Source: Zooshikella harenae
GTDB lineage: Bacteria; Pseudomonadota; Gammaproteobacteria; Pseudomonadales; Zooshikellaceae
Reading direction: 5' to 3'
NCBI RefSeq assembly: GCF_018837975.1
Contig: NZ_JAGSOY010000041.1
Coordinates: 1-43,444 of the forward strand
DNA length: 43,444 bases
Part shown: positions 34,679 to 41,815 of the stretch, in pieces
Numbering within the stretch: position 1 is the first letter of the stretch
Layout of the letters: each line of letters starts with the position of its first letter
Position numbers and translations under genes: made by a program
Notes under the pieces: generated by a model
Database searches by the model: none
Told to the model about the DNA's origin: nothing
The model's input: the letters and a program-made list of their open reading frames with translations, nothing else

Positions 34679-35548
34679 TTAAAATCGGTTAAACCATTCA
34701 ACAATTTTTTCTGGCGACTCTTCAAACCAAGCATGCCCCTTATAGGGATTTACCCATTTTTCGGTATGAATACCATGCTTGATTAAACGGTTATAATATT
34801 GTGTCATTGTCCATACTGGCACAATTAAGTCTAATGCGCCATGAATGAACAATGTTGGAGGATGATTGCTGGGTAATGATTGTGGTACAAGACAGGCAGG
34901 ACCAAGGCAAGTTGCATAAGACGCTGATTGAATTGCTAATGCATTAAACTCCCCAGAAAATGATACAGCCATTCGACTGGTATTATAACCTCCACTTGAA
35001 ATTCCTGTAGCGAATTTTTTCTGATTATTGAGTGGTCCAAATAATCCCTTTCGTATACCAGTTAATACACGAGTTAAGAATTGATAGTCCGTTGTTAACT
35101 GATAAGGTGTTGCACTGGATAGTATGTTTGTTTGCCAAGCAAGATTTATAGCTGCTCTAGGGGCAATAATCGCGTAGCCCGAATCTAATAGTTGTTTGAT
35201 AAGCATTGCTTCATGAAATCCACCAAATGGATCAGATTTCTGCCGCTGAAACTCAACAGGAAAGAAACTACCTTGAAAGATCAATACTACTGGCCAGCCA
35301 TCTCTGGGTGGATTACCAATAGGTATCTGATATTTCACCTCACGTTTAATGCCAGCGTTAGCTTTGATATGAAGTGATTGGTAGCTGCAATTTATTGAAC
35401 GATCAGTTAAATGACCATATTCAATTGAACAGCGTGAGTGTGTATCTGGATTAGCCAAAGTTGTTTCTAACGTTGAGCCCCCAAGGCAAAGTGTCGAAGT
35501 TAGTGAAAGTACTGTCAGAAAAAGAAAAACTGTATAATTATTTTTCAT
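34679..35548 (-). CDS. Secreted alpha/beta hydrolase
   Basis: 289 residues from ATG 35548, which has AAGGAAG at good spacing; a GTG/ATG-extended frame to 35563 is less likely. Signal peptide (YTVFLFLTVLSLTSTLCLGG). The alpha/beta-hydrolase motifs are PVVLIFQGSFFP (oxyanion region), nucleophile elbow ATGISSGGYN, the acid in FIHGALDLIVP and the catalytic His in NPYKGHAWFEE. Several cysteines suggest disulfides in the mature form. It resembles secreted esterases, PHA-depolymerase-like or prolyl-oligopeptidase-like hydrolases; the substrate is not resolved. It faces the modular HExxH gene across a terminator. Confidence 0.85.
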   Translation of the reverse strand: MKNNYTVFLFLTVLSLTSTLCLGGSTLETTLANPDTHSRCSIEYGHLTDRSINCSYQSLHIKANAGIKREVKYQIPIGNPPRDGWPVVLIFQGSFFPVEFQRQKSDPFGGFHEAMLIKQLLDSGYAIIAPRAAINLAWQTNILSSATPYQLTTDYQFLTRVLTGIRKGLFGPLNNQKKFATGISSGGYNTSRMAVSFSGEFNALAIQSASYATCLGPACLVPQSLPSNHPPTLFIHGALDLIVPVWTMTQYYNRLIKHGIHTEKWVNPYKGHAWFEESPEKIVEWFNRF

Positions 35549-35615
35549 GGTGCTTCCTTGCATTTATGGACTTTTCACAATCGAGTTTAGTTGAGAATAT
35601 ATTATTAGCTAGAAT

Positions 35616-36203
35616 TTACAGGCTATTATTCTGAATCCGTGTATTGAGTAGTGAGCTATTGATGTATTGCGTAAGATGTGCTTGCCACTGCTTTTGCCAA
35701 TGTGAGAAGTTTGGTTGTTTCACAATGTTAAACGCTGAAAAGCTTGGTAGTGGCTGCATTCCGATATATTGTTGGGTAGTATGTATTGCTAAAAGTAAGT
35801 CATCAGGATGCTTTTTAGAGAATAAACCATGTGTATGAGAGAAAGCATCAATAGGTGCATTCCATGTTGTGGATAACATGTAGAACTTATCTGTTAAATA
35901 ACCACCTTCTCCATAGTGCTCAGAAGGACCAAAAAATAATCCATACTCATAGACATTATCAAAGAACTTTTTAAGGCTAGAAGGAACATTAAACCAGTAG
36001 ACTGGAAATTGAAAAATAATAATATCAGCCCAAATGATTTTTTCTTGTTCTTCCTTAATATCATAATGACTAGCGGCATGAGTGACTCTAACTTCAGTAT
36101 AAGAGGTGAGTGAGTTTTGTGTGGTTTCAATCATGCTTTCATTAAACTTTCCGGGTGCCATTTTTCGTTGTTCTGCACCATTAATAATTAATACTTTTAA
36201 CAT
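35616..36203 (-). CDS. mdaB: NAD(P)H:quinone oxidoreductase MdaB-like
   Basis: 195 residues (E. coli MdaB 193). Flavodoxin-fold FAD/FMN-dependent quinone reductase that detoxifies quinones by two-electron reduction. Motifs are VLIINGAEQRK (phosphate loop), WADIIIFQFPVYWFNVPSS, LKKFFDNVY, YGEGGYLTDKFYMLSTTWNAP and IGMQPLPSF. The start ATG follows TTAGGAG. Divergent from a LysR regulator at 36362 (158-bp spacer), a usual arrangement for mdaB-type genes induced by quinone stress. Confidence 0.92.
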   Translation of the reverse strand: MLKVLIINGAEQRKMAPGKFNESMIETTQNSLTSYTEVRVTHAASHYDIKEEQEKIIWADIIIFQFPVYWFNVPSSLKKFFDNVYEYGLFFGPSEHYGEGGYLTDKFYMLSTTWNAPIDAFSHTHGLFSKKHPDDLLLAIHTTQQYIGMQPLPSFSAFNIVKQPNFSHWQKQWQAHLTQYINSSLLNTRIQNNSL

Positions 36204-36361
36204 GAAAATCTCCTAAGTATATATGCATATAAAATATTGTGCGGGTACGATAGACTACCTTTAATAGACGATGTACTTTTACATTGACTATCTATTTTAA
36301 CGCCTTCATACTTGGTAATTAATCAGATTTTTTAAATTTTATTATTTGAATAATTGCAATA

Positions 36362-37282
36362 ATGATTCGTTCACTTGACTCTTTGAGAGCTTTCCTATCG
36401 GTTGCTCAACATACAAGCTTTGCAAAGGCCGCTACGCAGTTGAATCTTTCCAGCTCATCGGTTTCTCGTCATGTTGCTGAGTTGGAAAAGGAGTTAGGCG
36501 TGACACTTCTGACTCGCAGTACACGTAATGTTGCCTTGACTGCTGCAGGGAAAATATTGTTTGAGCAAGCGTCCCAGATCGTGTCCTCTTTAGATGAGCT
36601 AGGGGACAATTTAAAAGAAAGTAGTGAGTATATCTGTGGAGATGTGAGTATTTCTGCTCCTTGGTGGTTTAGTGCTGAATTCTTGCCAAACGCTTTAGCA
36701 GAATTGCATCAACAATACCCAGAGGTGATAATTAATCTTCACAGTGATGACAAATTATTAGATCCTAATGAAGGTCAGTATGATATTTATTTACGTTTTG
36801 GACGTATACAAGACTCAGGATTAATCGCTAAAGAGATTGTCAAGAATGAATATTGGCTGTTGGCTGCACCAAATTACCTTAAAGAATTTGGCTTACCTTT
36901 GACACCACAGGATTTGCAAGCACATCAAGTATTTGCATTTCGCTTTACTCAATCTCACTCAAGCTGGTTTTTTAAACAAAATAAAAAACAGTTTAGATTT
37001 AATTTACAGCATGCATGGCTTAAAACGAATAACCCTGCCGTTATTTATCATAATACATTAATTGGTTCAGGTATAGCATTACTACCTGCATTGAGTGTAA
37101 GTAATGACGTACAACAGGGTACATTGGTACGATTATTAGCTGACTACCAGATTACACCTAATCGGTTAGAGAATCACCTCTTCTTAATTTATTCAAAAGA
37201 TAAAGTACGTATTAAACGGGTAAAGTGTGTGATAGACTTTTTAGCCAAAAGTTTAAAACAGTATCTACATACTTTTACCTAG
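36362..37282 (+). CDS. LysR family transcriptional regulator
   Basis: 306 residues. The N-terminal winged helix-turn-helix MIRSLDSLRAFLSVAQHTSF...LNLSSSSVSRHVAELEKELG and the C-terminal periplasmic-binding-like effector domain (about 90-295) are typical. It faces mdaB from the opposite strand, so it most likely regulates that gene and perhaps itself. The effector is unknown; quinones or electrophiles are the natural guess. Start ATG 36362 matches the family's N-terminus. Confidence 0.95.
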   Translation: MIRSLDSLRAFLSVAQHTSFAKAATQLNLSSSSVSRHVAELEKELGVTLLTRSTRNVALTAAGKILFEQASQIVSSLDELGDNLKESSEYICGDVSISAPWWFSAEFLPNALAELHQQYPEVIINLHSDDKLLDPNEGQYDIYLRFGRIQDSGLIAKEIVKNEYWLLAAPNYLKEFGLPLTPQDLQAHQVFAFRFTQSHSSWFFKQNKKQFRFNLQHAWLKTNNPAVIYHNTLIGSGIALLPALSVSNDVQQGTLVRLLADYQITPNRLENHLFLIYSKDKVRIKRVKCVIDFLAKSLKQYLHTFT

Positions 37283-37289
37283 CATTAAA

Positions 37290-37313
37290 ATATACGAGTA
37301 GCTACTCGTATAT
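37290..37313. promoter_or_regulatory. 24-bp perfect palindrome
   Basis: ATATACGAGTAG directly joined to its reverse complement CTACTCGTATAT, 8 bp after the LysR stop codon. With no loop and no T-tract, it looks more like a dimer binding site than a terminator. Confidence 0.6.
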
Positions 37314-37817
37314 CCGTATAGGATAGTAATGTCTTTCATTGTAAATGAATTTGATAGTTTTAATTTGAAATATTGAAACTCAGAAAACCATTCATATTTG
37401 ATATAACCAATGCGAAGGGTATATATCAGTATTAATAAATGCTGTAGTTTACGGTTATGGTTCATAATAGGTTAATGTTTTATCGTCTAGTATTATCTAT
37501 ACATATTATTATGTGTGTAAATTGACTTTAAAGGTGAAAGCTGTCTTTATGGTTTTAAATTGTACTTATTATGGGATTTTAAGCCATTATCTATGGTGTT
37601 TTTGCAGTTATATAGCCTTTATAAACATATAATATACCCATCACGAATCATTTTAAGGGTTTGTTGTCGGTACTCTTGACCAACAAGGATGTTGGGAATG
37701 CAGTTCATGCAGGAGCTTTTAACTGCCACCCCAATCACTTATTAATATAACTGCCCAGCAGCGCTGTTATATCAATTAAAGTCACTACCGCAAGTTTCAC
37801 AGTAGTAAACTTGCTCT

Positions 37818-37869
37818 GGGGCTTCATCACTTGACGGCCGCCCCTAAAAACCCTTCGTTATGAGTATAC
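37818..37869 (+). repeat. Dispersed degenerate repeat, copy 4
   Basis: GGGCTTCATCACTTGA, one mismatch, GGCCGCCCC matches copy 2 (22317-22380) in reverse orientation. CTAAAAACCCTTCGTTATG matches copy 3 (29515-29580). This copy therefore joins the two sub-alignments into one family. Confidence 0.6.
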
Positions 37870-37978
37870 TAACCTGATACTTTTCGGAAAAAGCTAATCT
37901 TAAGTATTAACTATTAGCGCGTTGAAAATAGGAAGGGGATGTTTGGAGGTATGGGTGTTATCTTACCTGAGCCTGTAT

Positions 37979-38518
37979 TTACTGATTTGAAACTTCTTGT
38001 GTGACGATATTAATAATTTCTTTATCATTTAAAACATGGTTAGATTCCTTTAATAGTGTGCCACCCGGTGAAAATATTAGTACATTAAAGGAGTTATCTT
38101 GAAGCAGTTGCACAGCAACATTTTTATCAGTGTGATAGTTATCATCAGTTGCTTGTGTAACCAGAGATTGGATGTAAATTAAAGACCACTTTTCAGCATC
38201 TAATTTGCTTAAATACTTTAGTTGTTGCTTGTACTCAGTTGAGAGTTTAGTCGCTGCTACAACAATGGCATAGGGTTTTATCTCATAACCATAAAGTTCT
38301 GTGAATTGAGCAGCCATTTTCGTTATAGAATATTGATGCCTTTTGTCAGAATCATAAAATATAAAGTCTGCACTATATACGTTTGCAGTAAATATTAGTA
38401 ATAAAAAGGCGGTAAGCACAGTAGGCCGATAGCTCTTTTGTAGCTTAGCAGGAGGGTATGACCACTTAAAGACAATCTTGTGGATAGCCTTTGTTAAAGA
38501 AGAAAGTGGTGTTTTCAT
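37979..38518 (-). CDS. Exported DUF4174-like protein
   Basis: 179 residues. Long N-terminal basic region, then a signal core TVLTAFLLLIFTANVYSA (cleavage about residue 49). The mature part (about 130 residues) reads like the DUF4174 thioredoxin-like fold: KPYAIVVAATKLSTEYKQQL, a strand-helix spacer, NVLIFSPGGTLLKESNHVL and a final helix. No Cys pair, so not an active thioredoxin. It lies 32 bp after nrdG on the same strand and may be in the nrdDG transcript; any role there is unknown. Confidence 0.65.
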   Translation of the reverse strand: MKTPLSSLTKAIHKIVFKWSYPPAKLQKSYRPTVLTAFLLLIFTANVYSADFIFYDSDKRHQYSITKMAAQFTELYGYEIKPYAIVVAATKLSTEYKQQLKYLSKLDAEKWSLIYIQSLVTQATDDNYHTDKNVAVQLLQDNSFNVLIFSPGGTLLKESNHVLNDKEIINIVTQEVSNQ

Positions 38519-38550
38519 AGTTCAACATCTTTTGAGTAAGTGCTTAACTA

Positions 38551-39048
38551 TTAGTCTAGCGTTAATTTCTGACTATTACTGTGGTTATCTATTTGGTAGA
38601 TCATTTGATTAGCACTGCCTCGCCACATCAACATTGGATCTGCCTGTTCTGCTTCGAACTTACCATCAATCAGTACATCGATAAATGGTAGAACTTGTCG
38701 CTGATGTGCTGTCAGGTTGGCTAGCGTATAACCTGTCCATAGCCAGATGTCTTTATCGGGACATTCTTTCTTCACGTTTTTAACCAATTGTAGAATTGTA
38801 TCCACGTTGGCTGGGAGGAGGGGATCTCCTCCAGTGAGTGAGAGACCACGCCGTTTGATACGGGGGTCATTTAAGTCGCTAATGATTTGAGCCTGTAGCT
38901 CTTCAGTAAACTTGTTCCCAGAATTTGGATGCCAGGTTGCCTTGTTATAACACCCTTCACAGCGGTGTTCACAACCTGATACAAAGAGGGTGCAACGGGT
39001 GCCAGGCCCGTTGATGACATCAACTGAAAAGTACTTGTGATAGTTCAT
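38551..39048 (-). CDS. nrdG: Anaerobic ribonucleotide reductase activase NrdG
   Basis: 165 residues. Radical SAM enzyme that creates the glycyl radical on NrdD. The [4Fe-4S] motif is CEHRCEGC (CxxxCxxC) in LFVSGCEHRCEGCYNKATWH. LSLTGGDPLLPANVDTIL and DIWLWTGYTL are standard activase motifs. nrdD ends 21 bp upstream. Length normal (E. coli NrdG 154). Confidence 0.96.
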   Translation of the reverse strand: MNYHKYFSVDVINGPGTRCTLFVSGCEHRCEGCYNKATWHPNSGNKFTEELQAQIISDLNDPRIKRRGLSLTGGDPLLPANVDTILQLVKNVKKECPDKDIWLWTGYTLANLTAHQRQVLPFIDVLIDGKFEAEQADPMLMWRGSANQMIYQIDNHSNSQKLTLD

Positions 39049-39069
39049 GGTGATTGAATCAAGCGAAGC

Positions 39070-41190
39070 TCATAAGTGTTTAACCCGACGTTTAACTTCT
39101 TCCTGTTTACCATCATTAAAAGGACGTGCATCAGGACTACCTAAGTATCCACATACGCGACGTATCACTGATACTTTCTCTGGGTCTCGGTTACCACACT
39201 TAGGACATACAAAACCTTTACTGGTACAGGAAAACTCACCCATAAAGCCGCAGCTGTAGCATTCATCAATTGGGGTGTTGGTGCCATAGTAAGGCACGCG
39301 GTTGTAGCTGTAGTCCCATACACCTTCAAGGGCTTCTACGTTGCGCTGCATATTGGGGAACTCGCCATAGCAAATAAAGCCCCCGTTAGCGATGGTAGGG
39401 TAAGCCATCTCAAAATCGATTTTGTCATAAGGATTGGCTTTTTTCTCCACATCTAAATGGAAGCTGTTAGTGTAGTAGCCTTTATCAGTGACACCATCAA
39501 CCACGCCAAACGTCATAGTGTCTAGTTTACAAAAACGGTGACAAAGGTTTTCACTTGGTGTGCTGTAGAGACTGAAGCCATAACCTGTTTCCGCTTTCCA
39601 GGCATCAACAGCGTTGCGTAGCCGTTGTATAATAGCTATTGCTTTGTCTTGCAACGCTTTGCTATCAAATACATGTTGTTTGGTGCCATAAAGGGCATTG
39701 ACTGTTTCATGTAAGCCAATATAACCCAGAGATATTGAAGCTCGGCCATTCTTGAAAATATCTGCAATACTGTCGTCAGCTTTCAAACGCACACCACAGG
39801 CACCCTCCATATAGAGTATGGGAGCGATACGGGCTTTAACATTTTCCAGACGAGCAATACGCGTATCCAGTGCTTTACGAGCTAAGCGAAGTCGTTGCTC
39901 TAATAGTTTGAAAAATGTTGCTTCATTCCCTTTTGCTTGTAGGGCAATACGTGGCAAGTTAAGGCTAACAACACCAAGATTGTTTCGTCCATCATGGACC
40001 AGTTCACCATTTTCAGCATAAGCACTTAAAAAGCTTCGGCAACCCATGGGGGTTTTAAATGAACCTGTAACCTGCTCAACTTGTTCATAGTTAAGTATGT
40101 CTGGGTACATTCGCTTAGCTGCACACTCAAGTGCTAACTGTTTTATATCGTAGTTTGGATCACCAACCTGGTGATTGACTCCAGCTTTAATAGCAAAGAC
40201 TAATTTGGGAAATACAGCTGTTTTCTTATTTTTTCCAAGCCCGGCAATTCGGTTTTTAAGAATAGATTGTTGTATAAGACGAGCTTCCCATGAGGTGCCA
40301 AGACCTAAGCCAAAGGTAACAAAAGGAGTTTGTCCATTGGCAGTATGAAGCGTGTTAACTTCATACTCAAGTGACTGGAAAGCATCAAAACACTCTTTTT
40401 CTGTACGGGCTTTAGCAAAAGCATCAGGGTCATTGATATCCCACTCCTGGGCCACCTTATGGTGTTTGGCATAACTGGCTTTAACATAAGGAGCAAGAAT
40501 TTCATCAATACGGTTGATTGTAGTGCCACCATATATATGACTGGCTACCTGGGCAATAATTTGAGCTGTTACGGCTGTTGCTGTAGAAATGGATTTTGGT
40601 GTTTCAATTTCAGCATTGCCCATTTTAAAGCCATGCGTCAACATGCCTTTCAAGTCAATAAGCATGCAGTTGAACATGGGAAAGAAAGGTGCGTAGTCAA
40701 GGTCATGATAGTGAATATCGCCTTCAATATGAGCCTGTGTTATGGGCTTAGGTAACATATGTTGTAAGGCGTAGTGCTTGGCAACAATACCAGCCAGCAA
40801 ATCGCGCTGCGTGGGGATTACTTTGCTGTCCTTGTTGGCATTTTCATTGAGAATAGCGGCATTGGTTTGCTCTATGAGTCCTCGAATCTCAATGTTGAGT
40901 CGGCTGGTGCGTTCACGCATCATATCGCGATCATGACGATATTCAATGTATGCTCGGGCTAATCCCTTATAGGGTCCCTGCATAAGTTGGTTTTCAACCG
41001 CATTTTGAATCTCTTGAATATCAACTTCATCAAAGGCGTTAAGCTGCTGACTTACATTGTTGGCAACCCACTCAGCATAGGCATCATCTTTACAGTTTAC
41101 TGCAATACAAGCACGTAAGATCGCTTCTTTTATACGTTGACAATCAAACGGCACACGACAGCCATCACGCTTGATAACTATGGGTTTCAC
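39070..41190 (-). CDS. nrdD: Anaerobic (class III) ribonucleoside-triphosphate reductase NrdD
   Basis: 706 residues. Makes dNTPs without oxygen, using formate and a glycyl radical. An N-terminal ATP-cone (about 1-95: IVIKRDGCRVPFDCQRIKEA) gives allosteric control. The catalytic core includes DIHYHDLDYAPFFPMFNCML, VSLNLPRIAL and TPSENLCHRF. The zinc site ECYSCG...VCPKCG lies near the end, and the radical loop VCGYLGS puts the glycyl radical at Gly681, as in E. coli. Lengths and motifs are intact. First gene of nrdD-nrdG-DUF4174-like. Confidence 0.97.
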   Translation of the reverse strand: MKPIVIKRDGCRVPFDCQRIKEAILRACIAVNCKDDAYAEWVANNVSQQLNAFDEVDIQEIQNAVENQLMQGPYKGLARAYIEYRHDRDMMRERTSRLNIEIRGLIEQTNAAILNENANKDSKVIPTQRDLLAGIVAKHYALQHMLPKPITQAHIEGDIHYHDLDYAPFFPMFNCMLIDLKGMLTHGFKMGNAEIETPKSISTATAVTAQIIAQVASHIYGGTTINRIDEILAPYVKASYAKHHKVAQEWDINDPDAFAKARTEKECFDAFQSLEYEVNTLHTANGQTPFVTFGLGLGTSWEARLIQQSILKNRIAGLGKNKKTAVFPKLVFAIKAGVNHQVGDPNYDIKQLALECAAKRMYPDILNYEQVEQVTGSFKTPMGCRSFLSAYAENGELVHDGRNNLGVVSLNLPRIALQAKGNEATFFKLLEQRLRLARKALDTRIARLENVKARIAPILYMEGACGVRLKADDSIADIFKNGRASISLGYIGLHETVNALYGTKQHVFDSKALQDKAIAIIQRLRNAVDAWKAETGYGFSLYSTPSENLCHRFCKLDTMTFGVVDGVTDKGYYTNSFHLDVEKKANPYDKIDFEMAYPTIANGGFICYGEFPNMQRNVEALEGVWDYSYNRVPYYGTNTPIDECYSCGFMGEFSCTSKGFVCPKCGNRDPEKVSVIRRVCGYLGSPDARPFNDGKQEEVKRRVKHL

Positions 41191-41323
41191 CTGGTTTCCT
41201 CACGACTGCTTTCGATAATGATGTTGAACAATCAGCTTTATTGGGTGATTTTTAACCAATGTTTTTGTATCGAGTACACATGTAGTACTTAAACAGCACG
41301 TTGTTTGATGTACTCAACAGAAA

Positions 41324-41358
41324 AACTGCTACTACCTTCGACGGTAGCGGCTTTTAGA
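41324..41358 (-). terminator. Terminator-like hairpin in the nrdD leader
   Basis: Read on the minus strand, AAAAGCCGCTACC / GTCGAA / GGTAGTAGCAG is followed by TTTTT. The stem is imperfect (GCTACC/GGTAG plus outer pairs), but it has the A and T tracts of an intrinsic terminator. It is placed upstream of nrdD on the same strand. Confidence 0.45.
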
Positions 41359-41361
41359 TAT

Positions 41362-41375
41362 ACTACAAGATGTTG
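41362..41375. promoter_or_regulatory. Dyad upstream of nrdD (possible NrdR-type box)
   Basis: TACAA-GATG-TTGTA, flanked by C and A. It looks somewhat like NrdR boxes (consensus about ACACwATATwGTGT), but no second box lies at the usual three-turn spacing. A GTACACATGTAGTAC site is about 90 bp closer to the gene. Confidence 0.3.
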
Positions 41376-41440
41376 TAACTTTGGTATGACTTACTACTAA
41401 ATATGGTATATCAAAGAAGAAAATTTGCGAGCTGAATACT

Positions 41441-41454
41441 TTGACTTAAATCAG
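41441..41454. promoter_or_regulatory. FNR/Anr-like box upstream of nrdD
   Basis: TTGAC-TTAA-ATCAG fits TTGAT-N4-ATCAA at 8 of 10 conserved positions. It lies about 250 bp upstream of nrdD, which fits anaerobic activation of a class III reductase. The matching -10 box is unclear. Confidence 0.45.
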
Positions 41455-41783
41455 TGTAATTAGTTTGTGGCTAAAAATCACACAATGTGTCTTATTAGAT
41501 ATCTATGGCTATATGATCAGTTGTTGGTGATAAAAGCTGGTACTGTAAAACAGTATGGTGGGTTGGATAAAGTTGCTGCCTGGCAATCAGTGAAGTTAAC
41601 AAGTATAAAAAATGATTAACTGATGTACGCAAGGTTCAAACAAAGATGATCGTTGTAAAAGACTATATTAGGTATTGAAGTATTAAAAGTATTACCAAAA
41701 AACTAGTTATTTCTTTCTTTTAGGCGAGGCGAATCTAGCATAACCTAAAAAATTATCACGTAGTAGTAATAGTATTTAATATT

Positions 41784-41809
41784 AAAGGCTACCAAAATTG
41801 GCAGCCTTT
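41784..41809 (-). terminator. fusA terminator
   Basis: On the minus strand, AAAGGCTGCCAA / TT / TTGGTAGCCTTT forms a 12-bp stem. Its one mismatch on the plus strand becomes a G-U pair on the minus strand, so it is built for fusA. It starts 6 nt after the fusA stop and is followed by an AT-rich tail. Confidence 0.9.
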
Positions 41810-41815
41810 TTGTGA

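Larger units (their letters stand above)
37283..37978. other. 696-bp gap with palindrome and repeat copy
   Basis: Non-coding region between the LysR gene and the end of the nrd operon. It contains a 24-bp perfect palindrome just after the LysR stop and a dispersed-repeat copy at 37818-37869. Overlapping the repeat on the minus strand is a short coding trace ending YYCETCGSDFN and a stop at 37772, resembling the tail of a lost zinc-ribbon protein. No intact gene. Confidence 0.45.
41191..41815. other. 625-bp nrdD regulatory region
   Basis: No gene. It contains an FNR/Anr-like box (41441-41454), a dyad TACAA/TTGTA (41362-41375), a near-palindrome GTACACATGTAGTAC (41274-41288), a hairpin followed by T5 on the minus strand (about 41324-41358) and the fusA terminator (41784-41809). 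This suggests oxygen control and possibly leader attenuation of nrdD. Confidence 0.5.
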
